64,000 bases of DNA from Paragorgia papillata (taxonomy: Eukaryota; Cnidaria; Anthozoa; Scleralcyonacea; Coralliidae): positions 2,284,501 to 2,348,500 of the forward strand of contig JAWNZC010000234.1 in assembly GCA_035771165.1 (NCBI GenBank). Reading direction: 5' to 3'. The position numbers and the translations under genes were made by a program. Below the pieces are notes generated by a model, which saw only the letters and a program-made list of their open reading frames with translations, made no database searches and had not been told where the DNA came from. Shown piece after piece: positions 11,087 through 25,175 of the stretch; position 1 is the first letter of the stretch; every line of letters starts with the position of its first letter.

Positions 11087-11182
11087 CCGAACGAACGAAC
11101 GAACGAACGACGAACGAACGAACGAACGAACGAACGACGAACGAACGAACGAACGAACGAACGAACGAACGAACGAACGAAG
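11087..11182. repeat. (GAAC)n microsatellite
   Basis: About 23 GAAC units with two one-base slips (ACGACG). It generates open frames in several phases (NERTNERT on one strand, FVRSFVRS on the other), which are artefacts. It is followed by a perfect 14-base hairpin, GAAAGTTAGCTGCG / CGCAAGCTAACTTTC, at 11192-11230. Confidence 0.95.
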
Positions 11183-11404
11183 TCACAAGCGGTTTGAAAG
11201 TTAGCTGCGCCCGCAAGCTAACTTTCAAGGCACCGCAATATTTTAACAGGGAGCCCATGTCACCAAAGTGTTTTTCAATAGGTACCTATAATAACAATAA
11301 TATATACGGAGTAACATAAATGAAATATGAAAGTAAATACAAGATAACAAGATATGGTTATATATATATATATATATTATATATATATACGTTATATATA
11401 ATAG

Positions 11405-11585
11405 ACGGTTGGTGGTCGGTCGTCCAGCTCAATTACTCAGAAAAGATTTTAGCGTTTGCATGAGAATAAGATGTAGTTAAAGTGATATGATAAGTTGTAC
11501 GTATACATGTGCATGTGGTACGTTTGCGAACTTGGTGTAATGTAACAAACGTTTGGTGGACGTTCGTCAAGCTCAATCAGCCAGG
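11405..11585 (-). repeat. SINE body fragments
   Basis: The segments at about 11405-11440 and 11490-11585 match, in reverse complement, the body downstream of the tRNA-like head at 63600. Shared phrases include GAGCTTGACGAACGTC, TTACACCAAG and CGCAAACGTACCACATG. Two partial copies appear to be joined. Confidence 0.65.
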
Positions 11586-12067
11586 GGCCGTCTTCTTCGT
11601 GATAAATTTAATTTATGTTTTCCCCAGTTAGTCTTACCTTTAGGTAAGTGGAATTTGGTGTTGTTTCTAGTATGGTATCGGTGGAAATTGCTATTTGGTA
11701 TAGTAGATCAACTTTGAATCAAAAACGTTGTTCAGACATTTAATGTTACTGTAGACCTTCGGGTTACGTTTTAGGGAAAACATAGCGCTCCGTCCATTTA
11801 TTGCATATACCAAAACCTAGCTACACATTCGAAAGCTGGTATATTGGGCTACAAGACTGCATCAAAACACATTTGGTAATTTAGTTATGAACGCAAACAA
11901 AAAATAGCGCTTCTGTTTATAAAGGTTTTCATTCCAATTTGAAATATACTATATACTATAAGTGAACAACTAGGTAGATAAATATCATAGCAAAAAAAGG
12001 GTGTCCGGGTTTGTAAAAATTCCAAATACTTTTAGAGTTATAATTGTCAGTTTGCTGTACAAGCTGT

Positions 12068-12170
12068 GTTAGTTGGTAATACTCAGAAAAACTCTGAGCT
12101 CTAAGCGGGACTCGAACCCAGCTCAGAGTTTTTCTAGAGCTCAGAGCTCTTCTGATTATTACCAACTAAC
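12068..12170. repeat. tRNA-like palindromic repeat
   Basis: GTTAGTTGGTAATACTCAGA on the left pairs with its inverse on the right (ends at 12170). The minus strand contains GCTGGGTTCGAGTCCCGCTTAGAGCTC, the pol III box B and 3' half of a tRNA-like head, followed by TTTTTCTGAGTATTACC. This is a folded pair of SINE-type ends rather than a tRNA gene, since no complete cloverleaf forms. Confidence 0.6.
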
Positions 12171-13099
12171 ATAGCTTGTACAAATTATTACTAACATCAA
12201 GCTGCAATTTCTGAAACTAACTTTTAGAGTTATCGAATTTTCACTATCACAGCTAACACAGGAGGTTGAATGGTGCTATGCATAAAAGGCCGTAGAGAGA
12301 AAGATAACTAATTGCTAACAATTTTAAACAATTCCCAGACACACTTGTCACCAAGAATGTTAAGTTACTCGAATACAATTGTTAGACGATTCTGAATAAC
12401 ATTTGTGTTCACCTTGATAGCCTCTTTTAAAATTTCTTACTTTCGTTCAAAATCATTTCCTTTCAGGAAAAGCTCCGTCTGTGAAAGAAACCTCTGTGTT
12501 CACTTTTTTCATTGCTTAGAAATAAAAAAAAAAACACATTTCCGGAATCTGAAAAGCCCTCATAAAGTGCTTCACGTTCAGCGCAGTACAAACATCAATT
12601 CAAAACACTATGGGTTGGAGGTCTACAGTACAACCCTAAAAATTACAGTTTACCAGCGATGCTCGTGATCGTCGAATCGATTTATTCAAGAGTATAACAG
12701 AATTATATTAAATAATATTACAGGAATGTTTTGATATATAGTATAAAGGTTACTCAATCAGCCCTGAAAACAATTTGAATTCAAAATACTATTAATAATT
12801 AACTAGTGATGCTATGACAGCTACTTGGTATCAAATTACTAATCTTAGAGTTTCCCGAAGAGGAACTCTTCTCAGGGGGGTCCGGGTGCATTGCCCCCCT
12901 GGAAAAATTTTGAAATTTAGTAGTCTCCAAAACAATGCCATTTTCCTGTCATCCTGAGGGGTGACTTTTAAAGATTCATCTGTCTCTATGCTTAATAGCC
13001 TGAGTCCGTGAAATCTACCTTTTATATTTTAGATTGCTTCCATTCTTTGCTCATTTATTTCGGTTTATTTACTGGGGGGGGGGGGGGGGGGGGGTATCG
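12171..13099. other. No gene; G/C-rich repeat tail and poly-G
   Basis: AT-rich and largely featureless. At 12870-12905 lies a GGGGGGTCCGGGTGCATTGCCCCCCTGG self-complementary phrase, and at 13074-13094 a 21-base G run that borders the satellite array. Confidence 0.4.
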
Positions 13100-16000
13100 A
13101 GTATACGTATGTCCGTTAAGTTCTAAACCAATGTGAACCAACACATCACCCCATATATGCGGTTTACACTCTCTATATATAACACCTTTAGCCGAAAACA
13201 CCACATTTTTGGAAAAGATGGAAGGAATGAGTCAAATTGTCTGAAATTTTCAGATAAGTCTACCTTTACCAAGATAAAACTTTAGTTAAAATATCAAGAA
13301 AAATTATAAAATCAAACAATGTGAACTGAGAGACATTATTCAAGGGAGACTATTTAGTCTCCCCTGCATGGAAAGGGAGACTAATTAGTCTCCCTTCAGA
13401 TTTTAGACTTGCCGTTTACATGGTACAAATTTGGAACACAATTAACAAGTGCCAAGTTAAAAGTATGGTTAAAGTATCATAAAAAATTATAAACTGATAA
13501 AGTCAGACAATGTCAACCAACATATACGCACTCCGTGATATGCCGTTCATGCTCTATATATAACACCTTTAGCCGAAAATACCCCATTTTTGGAAAAGAT
13601 GGAAGGAATGAGTCAAATTGTCTGAAATTTTCAGATAAGTCTACCTTTACCAAGATAAAACTTTAGTTAAAATATCAAGAAAAATTATAAAATCAAACAA
13701 TGTGAACTGAGAGACATTATTCAAGGGAGACTATTTAGTCTCCCCAGCATGGAAATGGAGACTAATTAGTCTCCTTTCAGATTTTAGACTTGTCCGTTTA
13801 CATGGTACAAATTTGGAAACACAATTAACAAGTGCCAAGTTAAAAGTATGGTTAAAGTAGCATAAAAAAATTATAAACTGATAAAGTCAGACAATGTCAA
13901 CCAACATATACGCACTCCGTGATATGCCGTTCATGCTCTATATATCACACCTTTAGCCGAAAATACCCCATTTTTGGAAAAGATGGAATGAATCAGTCAA
14001 ATTGTCTGAAATTTTCAGATTAGTCTACTTTTACCATGATAAAGCGTTAGTTAAAATATCAAGAGAAACCATTAAGTCAAACAATGTGAACCAACACATC
14101 GCTCCATATATACGGCTTATACTCTCTCTATATATAACACCTTTAGCCGAAAATACCCCTTTTTGGGAAAAGATGGAAGAAATCTGTCAAATGGCCTGAA
14201 ATTTTGAAATTAATCTACTTTTACTAAGTTAGAACTATGGTTAAAATATAAAGAGAAACCATGAAGTCAAACAATGTGAACCAACACATCACCCCATATA
14301 TGCGGTTTTTACTCTCTCTACATATAACACCTTTAGCCGAAAATACCCCATTTTTGGAAAAGATGGAAGGAATGCGTCAAATTGTCTGAAATTTTCAGAT
14401 AAGTCTGCCTTTACCAAGATAAAACTTCAGTTAAAATATCAAGAAAAATTATAAAATCAAACAATGTGAACTGAGAGACATTGTTCAAGGGAGACTATAT
14501 AGTCTCCCCTGCATGGAAAGGGAGACTAATTAGTCTCCCTTCAGATTTTAGACTTGTCGTTTACATGGTACAAATTTGGAACACAATTAACAAGTGCCAA
14601 GTTAAAAGTATGGTTAAAGTATCATAAAAAATTATAAACTGATAAAGTCAGACAATGTCAACCAACATTTACGCACTCCGTGATATGCCGTTCATGCTCT
14701 ATATATAACACCTTTAGCCGAAAATACCCCATTTTTGGAAAAGATGGAAGGAATGAGTCAAATTGTCTGAAATTTTCAGATAAGTCTACCTTTACCAAGA
14801 TAAAACTTTAGTTTAAAATATCAAGAAAAATTATAAAATCAAACAATGTGAACTGAGAGACATTGTTCAAGGAGACTATTTAGTCCTCCCCTGCATGGAA
14901 AGGGAGACTAATTAGTCTCCCAACAGATTTTAGACTTGCCGTTTACATGGTACAAATTTGGAACACAATTAACAAGTGCCAAGTTAAAAGTATGGTTAAA
15001 GTATCATAAAAAATTATAAACTGATAAAGTCAGACAATGTCAACCAACATATACGCACTCCGTGATATGCCGTTCATGCTCTATATATAACACCTTTAGC
15101 CGAAAATACCCCATTTTTGGAAAAGATGGAAGGAATGAGTCAAATTGTCTGAAATTTTCAGATAAGTCTACCTTTACCAAGATAAAACTTTAGTTAAAAT
15201 ATCAAGAAAAATTATAAAATCAAACAATGTGAACTGAGAGACATTATTCAAGGGAGACTATTTAGTCTCCCCTGCATGGAAAGGGAGTCTAATTAGTCTC
15301 CTTTCAGATTTTAGACTTGTCGTTTACATGGTACAAATTTGGAACACAATTAACAAGTGCCAAGTTAAAAGTATGGTTAAAGTATCATAAAAAATTATAA
15401 ACTGATAAAGTCAGACAATGTCAACCAACATATACGCACTCCGTGATATGCCGTTCATGCTCTATATATAACACCTTTAGCCGAAAATACCCCATTTTTG
15501 GAAAAGATGGAAGGAATCAGTCAAATTGTCTGAAATTTTCAGATTAGTCTACTTTTACCATGATAAAGCGTTAGTTAAAATATCAAGAGAAACCATTAAG
15601 TCAAACAATGTGAACCAACACATCGCTCCATATATACGGCTTATACTCTCTCTATATATAACACCTTTAGCCGAAAATACCCCTTTTTGGGAAAAGATGG
15701 AAGAAATCTGTCAAATGGCCTGAAATTTTGAAATTAATCTACTTTTACTAAGTTAGAACTATGGTTAAAATATAAAGAGAAACCATGAAGTCAAACAATG
15801 TGAACCAACACAACACCCCATATATGCGGTTTTTACTCTCTCTACATATAACACCTTTAGCCGAAAATACCCCATTTTTGGAAAAGATGGAAGGAATGCT
15901 CAAATTGTCTGAAATTTTCAGATAAGTCTGCCTTTACCAAGATAAAACTTCAGTTAAAATATCAAGAAAAATTATAAAATCAAACAATGTGAACTGAGAG

Positions 16001-19000
16001 ACATTGTTCAAGGGAGACTATATAGTCTCCCCTGCATGGAAAGGGAGACTAATTAGTCTCCCTTCAGATTTTAGACTTGTCGTTTACATGGTACAAATTT
16101 GGAACACAATTAACAAGTGCCAAGTTAAAAGTATGGTTAAAGTATCATAAAAAAATTAATAAACTGATAAAAGTCAACAATGTCAACCAACATTTACGCA
16201 CTCCGTGATATGCGTTCATGCTCTATATATAACACCTTTAGCCGAAAATACCCCATTTTTGGAAAAGATGGAAGGAATGAGTCAAATTGTCTGAAATTTT
16301 CAGATAAGTCTACCTTTACCAAGATAAAACTTTAGTTAAAATATCAAGAAAAATTATAAAATCAAACAATGTGAACTGAGAGACATTGTTCAAGGGAGAC
16401 TATTTAGTCTCCCCTGCATGGAAAGGGAGACTAATTAGTCTCCCATCAGATTTTAGACTTGCCGTTTACATGGTACAAATTTGGAACACAATTAACAAGT
16501 GCCAAGTTAAAAGTATGGTTAAAGTATCATAAAAAATGATAAACTGATAAAGTCAGACGATGTCAACCAACATATACGCACTCCGTGATATGCAGTTTAT
16601 ACTCTATATATAACACCTTTAGCCGAAAATACCCCATTTTTGGAAAAGATGGAAGGAGTCAGTCAAATTGTCTGAAATTTTCAGATTAGTCTACTTTTTA
16701 CCAAGATAAAGCGTTAGTTAAAATATCAAGAGAAACCATTAAGTCAAACAATGTGAACCAACACATCATCCAAATATACGGCTTGTACTCTCTCTATATA
16801 TAACCCCTTTAGCCGAAAATACCCCCTTTTTGGAAAAGATGGAAGAAATCTGTCAAATGGCCTGAAATTTTGAAATTAATCTACTTTTACTAAGTTAGAA
16901 CTATGGTTAAAATATAAAGAGAAACCATGAAGTCAAACAATGTGAACCAACACATCACCCCATATATGCGGTTTTTACTCTCTCTATATATAACACCTTT
17001 AGCCGAAAATACCCCATTTTTGGAAAAGATGGAAGGAATGAGTCAAATTGTCTGAAATTTTCAGATAAGTCTGCCTTTACCAAGATAAAACTTCAGTTAA
17101 AATATCAAGAAAAATTATAAAATCAAACAATGTGAACTGAGAGACATTGTTCAAGGGAGACTATATAGTCTCCCCTGCATGGAAAGGGAGACTAATTAGT
17201 CTCCCTTCAGATTTTAGACTTGCCGTTTACATGGTACAAATTTGGAACACAATTAACAAGTGCCAAGTTAAAAGTATAGTTAAAGTATCATAAAAAATTA
17301 TAAACTGATAAAGTGAGACAATGTCAACCAACATATACGCACTCCGTGATATGCAGTTCATGCTCTATATATAACACCTTTAGCCGAAAATACCCCATTT
17401 TTGAAAAAGATGGAAGGAATCAGTCAAATTGTCTGAAATTTTCAGATAGGTCTACCTTTACCAAGATAAAACTTTAGTGAAAATATCAGGAAAAATTATA
17501 AAATCAAACAATGTGAACTGAGAGACATTATTCAAGGGAGACTATTTAGTCTCCCCTGCATGGAAAGGGAGACTAATTAGTCTCCCTTCAGATTTTAGAC
17601 TTGCCGTTTACATGGTACAAATTTGGAACACAATTAACAAGTGCCAAGTTAAAAGTATAGTTTAAAGTATCATAAAAAATTATAAACTGATAAAGTGAGA
17701 CAATGTCAACCAACATATACGCACTCCGTGATATGCAGTTCATGCTCTATATATAACACCTTTAGCCGAAAATACCCCATTTTTGAAAAAGATGGAAGGA
17801 ATCAGTCAAATTGTCTGAAATTTTCAGATAGGTCTACCTTTACCAAGATAAAACTTCAGTTAAAATATCAAGAAAAATTATAAAATCAAACAATGTGAAC
17901 TGAGAGACATTGTTCAAGGGAGACTATATAGTCTCCCCTGCATGGAAAGGGAGACTAATTAGTCTCCCTTCAGATTTTAGACTTGCCGTTTACATGGTAC
18001 AAATTTGGAACACAATTAACAAGTGCCAAGTTAAAAGTATGGTTAAAGTATCATAAAAAATGATAAACTGATAAAGTCAGACGATGTCAACCAACATATA
18101 CGCACTCCGTGATATGCAGTTTATACTCTATATATAACACCTTTAGCCGAAAATACCCCATTTTTGGAAAAGATGGAAGGAGTCAGTCAAATTGTCTGAA
18201 ATTTTCAGATTAGTCTACTTTTACCAAGATAAAGCGTTAGTTAAAATATCAAGAGAAACCATTAAGTCAAACAATGTGAACCAACACATCACTCCAAATA
18301 TACGGCTTGTACTCTCTCTATATATAACACCTTTAGCCTAAAATACCCCTTTTTGGGAAAAGATGGAAGAAATACTGTCAAATGGCCTGAAATTTTGAAA
18401 TTAATCTACTTTTAACTAAGTTAGAAACTATGGTTAAAATATAAAGAGAAACCATGAAGTCAAACAATGTGAACCAACACATCACCCCATATATGCGGTT
18501 TTTACTCTCTCTATATATAACACCTTTACCGAAAATACCCCATTTTTGGAAAAGATGGAAGGAATGAGTCAAATTGTCTGAAATTTTCAGATAAGTCTGC
18601 CTTTACCAAGATAAAACTTCAGTTAAAATATCAAGAAAAATTATAAAATCAAACAATGTGAACTGAGAGACATTGTTCAAGGGAGACTATATAGTCTCCC
18701 CTGCATGGAAAGGGAGACTAATTAGTCTCCCTTCAGATTTTAGACTTGTCGTTTACATGGTACAAATTTGGAACACAATTAACAAGTGCCAAGTTAAAAG
18801 TATGGTTAAAGTATCATAAAAAATTATAAACTGATAAAGTCAGACAATGTCAACCAACATTTACGCACTCCGTGATATGCCGTTCATGCTCTATATATAA
18901 CACCTTTAGCCGAAAATACCCCATTTTTGGAAAAGATGGAAGGAATGAGTCAAATTGTCTGAAATTTTCAGATAAGTCTAACCTTTACCAAGATAAAACT

Positions 19001-22000
19001 TTAGTTAAAATATCAAGAAAATTATAAAATCAAACAATGTGAACTGAGAGACATTGTCAAGGGAGACTAATTTAGTCTCCCCTGCATGGAAAGGGAGACT
19101 AATTAGTCTCCCATCAGATTTTAGACTTGCCGTTTACATGGTACAAATTTGGAACACAATTAACAAGTGCCAAGTTAAAAGTATGGTTAAAGTATCATAA
19201 AAAATGATAAACTGATAAAGTCAGACGATGTCAACCAACATATACGCACTCCGTGATATGCAGTTTATACTCTATATATAACACCTTTAGCCGAAAATAC
19301 CCCATTTTTGGAAAAGATGGAAGGAGTCAGTCAAATTGTCTGAAATTTTCAGATTAGTCTACTTTTACCAAGATAAAGCGTTAGTTAAAATATCAAGAGA
19401 AACCATTAAGTCAAACAATGTGAACCAACACATCACTCCAAATATACGGCTTGTACTCTCTCTATATATAACACCTTTAGCCGAAAATACCCCTTTTTGG
19501 GAAAAGATGGAAGAAATCTGTCAAATGGCCTGAAATTTTGAAATTAATCTACTTTTACTAAGTTAGAACTATGGTTAAAATATAAAGAGAAACCATGAAG
19601 TCAAACAATGTGAACCAACACATCACCCCATATATGCGGTTTTTACTCTCTCTATATATAACACCTTTAGCCGAAAATACCCCATTTTTGGAAAAGATGG
19701 AAGGAATGAGTCAAATTGTCTGAAATTTTCAGATAAGTCTGCCTTTACCAAGATAAAACTTCAGTTAAAATATCAAGAAAAATTATAAAATCAAACAATG
19801 TGAACTGAGAGACATTGTTCAAGGGAGACTATATATTCTCCCCCTGCATGGAAAGGGAGACTAATTAGTCTCCCTTCAGATTTTAGACTTGCCGTTTACA
19901 TGGTACAAATTTGGAACACCAATTAACAAGTGCCAAGTTAAAAGTATAGTTAAAGTATCATAAAAAATTATAAACTGATAAAGTATGACAATGTCAACCA
20001 ACATATACGCACTCCGTGATATGCAGTTCATGCTCTATATATAACACCTTTAGCCGAAAATACCCCATTTTTGAAAAAGATGGAAGGAATCAGTCAAATT
20101 GTCTGAAATTTTCAGATAGGTCTACCTTTACCAAGATAAAACTTTAGTGAAAATATCAGGAAAAATTATAAAATCAAACAATGTGAACTGAGAGACATTA
20201 TTCAAGGGAGACTATTTAGTCTCCCCTGCATGGAAAGGGAGACTAATTAGTCTCCCTTCAGATTTTAGACTTGCCGTTTACATGGTACAAATTTGGAACA
20301 CAATTAACAAGTGCCAAGTTAAAAGTATAGTTAAAGTATCATAAAAAATTATAAACTGATAAAGTGAGACAATGTCAACCAACATATACGCACTCCGTGA
20401 TATGCAGTTCATGCTCTATATATAACACCTTTAGCCGAAAATACCCCATTTTTGAAAAAGATGGAAGGAATCAGTCAAATTGTCTGAAATTTTCAGATAG
20501 GTCTACCTTTACCAAGATAAAACTTCAGTTAAAATATCAAGAAAAATTATAAAATCAAACAATGTGAACTGAGAGACATTGTTCAAGGGAGACTATATAG
20601 TCTCCCCTGCATGGAAAGGGAGACTAATTAGTCTCCCTTCAGATTTTAGACTTGCCGTTTACATGGTACAAATTTGGAACACAATTAACAAGTGCCAAGT
20701 TAAAATTATGGTTAAAGTATCATAAAAAATGATAAAACTGATAAAGTCAGACGAATGTCAACCAACATATACGCACTCCGTGATATGCAGTTTAAACTCT
20801 ATATATAACACCTTTAGCCGAAAATACCCCATTTTTGGAAAAGATGGAAGGAGTCAGTCAAATTGTCTGAAATTTTCAGATTAGTCTAACTTTTACCAAG
20901 ATAAAGCGTTAGTTAAAATATCAAGAGAAACCATTAAGTCAAACAATGTGAACCAACACATCACACCAAATATACGGCTTGTACTCTCTCTATATATAAC
21001 ACCTTTAAAGCCGAAAATACCCCTTTTTGGGAAAAGATGGAAGAAATCTGTCAAATGGCCTGAAATTTTGAAATTAATCTACTTTTACTAAGTTAGAACT
21101 ATGGTTAAAATATAAAGAGAAAACCATGAAGTCAAACAATGTGAACCAACACATCACCCCATATATGCGGTTTTTACTCTCTCTATATATAACACCTTTA
21201 GCCGAAAATACCCCATTTTTGGAAAAGATGGAAGGAATGAGTCAAATTGTCTGAAATTTTCAGATAAGTCTGCCTTTACCAAGATAAAACTTCAGTTAAA
21301 ATATCAAGAAAAATTATAAAATCAAACAATGTGAACTGAGAGACATTGTTCAAGGGAGACTATATAGTCTCCCCTGCATGGAAAGGGAGACTAATTAGTC
21401 TCCCTTCAGATTTTAGACTTGCCGTTTACATGGTACAAATTTGGAACACAATTAACAAGTGCCAAGTTAAAAGTATAGTTAAAGTATCATAAAAAATTAT
21501 AAACTGATAAAGTGAGACAATGTCAACCAACATATACGCACTCCGTGATATGCAGTTCATGCTCTATATATAACACCTTTAGCCGAAAATACCCCATTTT
21601 TGAAAAAGATGGAAGGAATCAGTCAAATTGTCTGAAATTTTCAGATAGTTCTTACTTTACCAAGATAAAACTTTAGTGAAAATATCAGGAAAAATTATAA
21701 AATCAAACAATGTGAACTGAGAGACATTATTCAAGGGAGACTATTTAGTCTCCCCTGCATGGAAAGGGAGACTAATTAGTCTCCCTTCAGATTTTAGACT
21801 TGCCGTTTACATGGTACAAATTTGAACACAATTAACAAGTGCCAAGTTAAAAGTATAGTTAAAGTATCATAAAAAATTATAAACTGATAAAGTGAGACAA
21901 TGTCAACCAACATATACGCACTCCGTGATATGCAGTTCATGCTCTATATATAACACCTTTAGCCGAAAATACCCCATTTTTGAAAAAGATGGAAGGAATC

Positions 22001-24060
22001 AGTCAAATTGTCTGAAATTTTCAGATAGGTCTACCTTTACCAAGATAAAACTTTAGTGAAAATATCAGGAAAAATTATAAAATCAAACAATGTGAACTGA
22101 GAGACATTATTCAAGGGAGACTATTTAGTCTCCCCTGCATGGAAAGGGAGACTAATTAGTCTCCCTTCACATTTTAGACTTGCCGTTTACATGGTACAAA
22201 TTTGGAACACAATTAACAAGTGCCAAGTTAAAAGTATGGTTAAAGTATCATAAAAAATTATAAACTGATAAAGTCAGACAATGTCAACCAACATATACGC
22301 ACTCCGTGATATGCCGTTCATGCTCTATACATAACACCTTTAGCCGAAAATACCCCATTTTTGGAAAAGATGGAAGGAATCAATCAAATTGTCTGAAATT
22401 TTCAGATTAGTCTAGTCTACTTTTACCAAGATAAAGCGTTAGTTAAAATATCAAGAGAAACCATTAAGTCAAACAATGTGAACCAACACATCGCTCCATA
22501 TATACGGCTTATACTCTCTCTATATATAACAACCTTTAGCCGAAAATACCCCTTTTTGGGAAAAGATGGAAGAAATCTGTCAAATGGCCTGAAATTTTTG
22601 AAATTAATCTACTTTTACTAAGTTAGAACTATGGTTAAAATATAAAGAAGAAACCATGAAGTCAAACAATGTGAACCAACACATCACCCCATATATGCGG
22701 TTTTTACTCTCTCTATTTATAACACCTTTAGCCGAAAATACCCCATTTTTGGAAAAGATGGAAGGAATGAGTCGAATTGTCTGAAATTTTCAGATAAGTC
22801 TACCTTTACCAAGATAAAACTTTAGTGAAAATATCAAGAAAAATTATAAAATCAAACAATGTGAACTGAGAGACATTATTCAAGGGAGACTATTTAGTCT
22901 CCCCTGCATGGAAAGGGAGTCTAATTAGTCTCCTTTCAGATTTTAGACTTGTCGTTTACATGGTACAAATTTGGAACACAATTAACAAGTGCCAAGTTAA
23001 AAGTATGGTTAAAGTATCATAAAAAATTATAAACTGATAAAGTCAGACAATGTCAACCAACATATACGCACTCCCGTGATATGCAGTTTTATAACTCTAT
23101 ATATAACACCTTTAGCCGAAAATACCCCATTTTTGGAAAAGATGGAAGGAGTCAGTCAAATTGTCTGAAATTTTCAGATTAGTCTACTTTTACCAAGATA
23201 AAGCGTTAGTTAAAATATCAAGAGAAACCATTAAGTCAAACAATGTGAACCAACACATCACTCCAAATATACGGCTTATACTCTCTCTATATATAACACC
23301 TTTAGCCGAAAATACCCCTTTTTGGGAAAAGATGGAAGAAATCTGTCAAATGGCCTGAAATTTTGAAATTAATCTACTTTTACTAAGTTTATAACTATGG
23401 TTAAAATATAAAGAGAAACCATGAAGTCAAACAATGTGAACCAACACATCACCCCATAAATGCGGTTTTTTACTCTCTCTATATATAACACCTTTAGCCG
23501 AAAATACCCCATTTTTGGAAAAGATGTAAGGAATGAGTCAAATTGTCTGAAATTTTCAGATTAGCCTACTTTTACCAAGATAAAACTTTAGTTAAAATAT
23601 CAAGAAAAATTGTAATATCAAACAATGTGAACTCAGAGACATTATTCAATGGAGACTATATTTAGTCCTCCCCTGCGTGGAAAGGGAGACTAATTAGTCT
23701 CTTTTCAGATTTTAGACTTCATGTCGTTTACATGGTACAAATTTGAACACAATTACCAAGTGCCAAGTTAAAAGTATGGCTAAAGTATCATAAAAACTGA
23801 TTATAAACTGATAAAGTCAGACAATGTCAACCAACTTATGCGCACTCCGTGATATGCAGTTTATACTCTAAAAATAACACGTTTATTAGCCGAAAATACC
23901 CCATTGTTGGAAATGATGGAAGAAAGTCAAAGTGTCTGAAATTTTGAAATGAATTTACTTTTACCAAGTTAGAACTATGGTTAACATATCAAGAGAAACC
24001 ATGAAGTCGAAGAATGTGAACCAACACATATATAAAACCTTTAGGCCTAAAAAACACTTT
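13100..24060. repeat. 11-kb satellite array with higher-order structure
   Basis: The landmark AACACCTTTAGCCGAAAATACC recurs roughly every 381 or 190 bases for 11 kb. Long units carry two adjacent palindromes, GGGAGACTA(T/A)TTAGTCTCCC and, after CTGCATGGAAA, GGGAGACTAATTAGTCTCCC; about twenty such pairs are present. Short units lack them. A longer pattern is visible: the variant TTTCAGATTAGTCTAC appears near 14024, 15543, 16682, 18208, 19352, 20878, 22405 and 23177, i.e. steps close to 1.14 and 1.52 kb (three or four long-unit lengths). Copies decay at the right edge (23.4-24.06 kb). The recurrent 62-65-residue open frames come only from copy identity. A centromeric or heterochromatic role is possible but not shown. 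Confidence 0.95.
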
Positions 24061-24341
24061 TAGGAAATATTGAATAAATTAGTCAAATTTCCCGAAATTT
24101 TGAAAAGAGTCCACTTTTAACCAATTTACTGACTTTTACCAGGTTAGAACTTTAGTTAAAATATCAAGAAAAATTATGAAGTCAGACAATGTTTGACCAT
24201 GCACCACAGTTATATGTAGTTTATACTCGCTATACAAGACATTTAGGTCATTATGTAACCTATTCGAAATCGAAGGCGTTTTCTGTTGAAAATGATACAA
24301 CAGTGTTGGCATGACCACATGATCATTATTAATCGCCATTA

Positions 24342-24430
24342 AATCATCATCATCATCATCATCATTATCGTCATCATCATCCCATCCTGAATGTAACCGT
24401 CATTGTCATCGTCGTCATTATCATCATACT
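24342..24430. repeat. (TCA)n microsatellite
   Basis: About 14 TCA units, interrupted, grading into TATTAT-type simple sequence up to 24545. Confidence 0.9.
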
Positions 24431-24639
24431 TATGATAATATCATCCTAGCTATTCTTCATTATCATTAATATATTATCAATTATTATTATATTAATTATT
24501 ACTATTATTATTATGATTATGATTGTTGTTGTTGATAGATATATACATTTAATAAATAGATAATGCGCTATAAAAATCTGTATGCAAGTATATTGTATAC
24601 ACAAGATTATATTAGCAAGAAAGACTATATTATATAGCA

Positions 24640-25175
24640 TAGGCGGCGGAAGATGTTTTATATTGGGGGGGCTAATTCACAAAGAAAATCGTGGGACAGG
24701 GCGTGGCATTCTGACCTACCGGCAAAATTTCCGAGAGTTAAAAAAATTAGGTGAAATTTTAGACCTTTGATTTTATTAATAATTAAAATGTATAACATAG
24801 AATAAAATGTCATTAACATATTAAGCAATAATTAAACTTAAAAGCATTATTCTATTTCCAGAGTGAGTAATTAACACTGTTAAGGTATATATATGCGCAC
24901 AATATGAATATGTCCCATAAATATAGAAACATTTTACGCCTACCAGAGCTTTCAATAACATTTTATCTTTCGCTGAATACTGTTGGCAGTGCAACTTGCA
25001 AGATTAGCAAATTAAATTTGACGCGCTTCTTGTATTGCAACAAGCGTTCTTAGTTTTAACTTTTCTAAATGATTACTTTTAATTTCACGCTTCGCAGAAC
25101 GTTTCTTTACAGGTGCGAACCGGTTCGATTTTTAACCCCCCCCCCCCCCCCCCCACCCCCTTCCGCCGCCCTTGT
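24640..25175. mobile_element. Insertion with GGCGGCGGAAG ends
   Basis: The left side starts AGGCGGCGGAAGATG followed by a G run. The right side ends in a C run then CTTCCGCCGCCC, its inverse. A ~55-base flank (GTATACACAAGATTATATTA ... GACTATATTATATAG) is present before (24594-24640) and again at 25253-25300. The interior has no recognised gene. The short inverted ends plus duplicated flank suggest an inserted element, though a local duplication could explain the flank. Confidence 0.5.

Noticed and set aside
11002..11319. NERTNERT / FVRSFVRS proteins
   Set aside because: Produced by the (GAAC)n microsatellite in different frames.
13100..24060. Recurrent 62-65-residue frames in the satellite (e.g. 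14002, 15526, 19336, 23161)
   Set aside because: They recur only because the units are near-identical; other units have stops and indels in the same place, and the frames span the repeat landmark with no protein-like features.
13100..24060. CRISPR array
   Set aside because: The repeats are hundreds of bases long with no unique spacers of constant size, and the DNA is eukaryotic.
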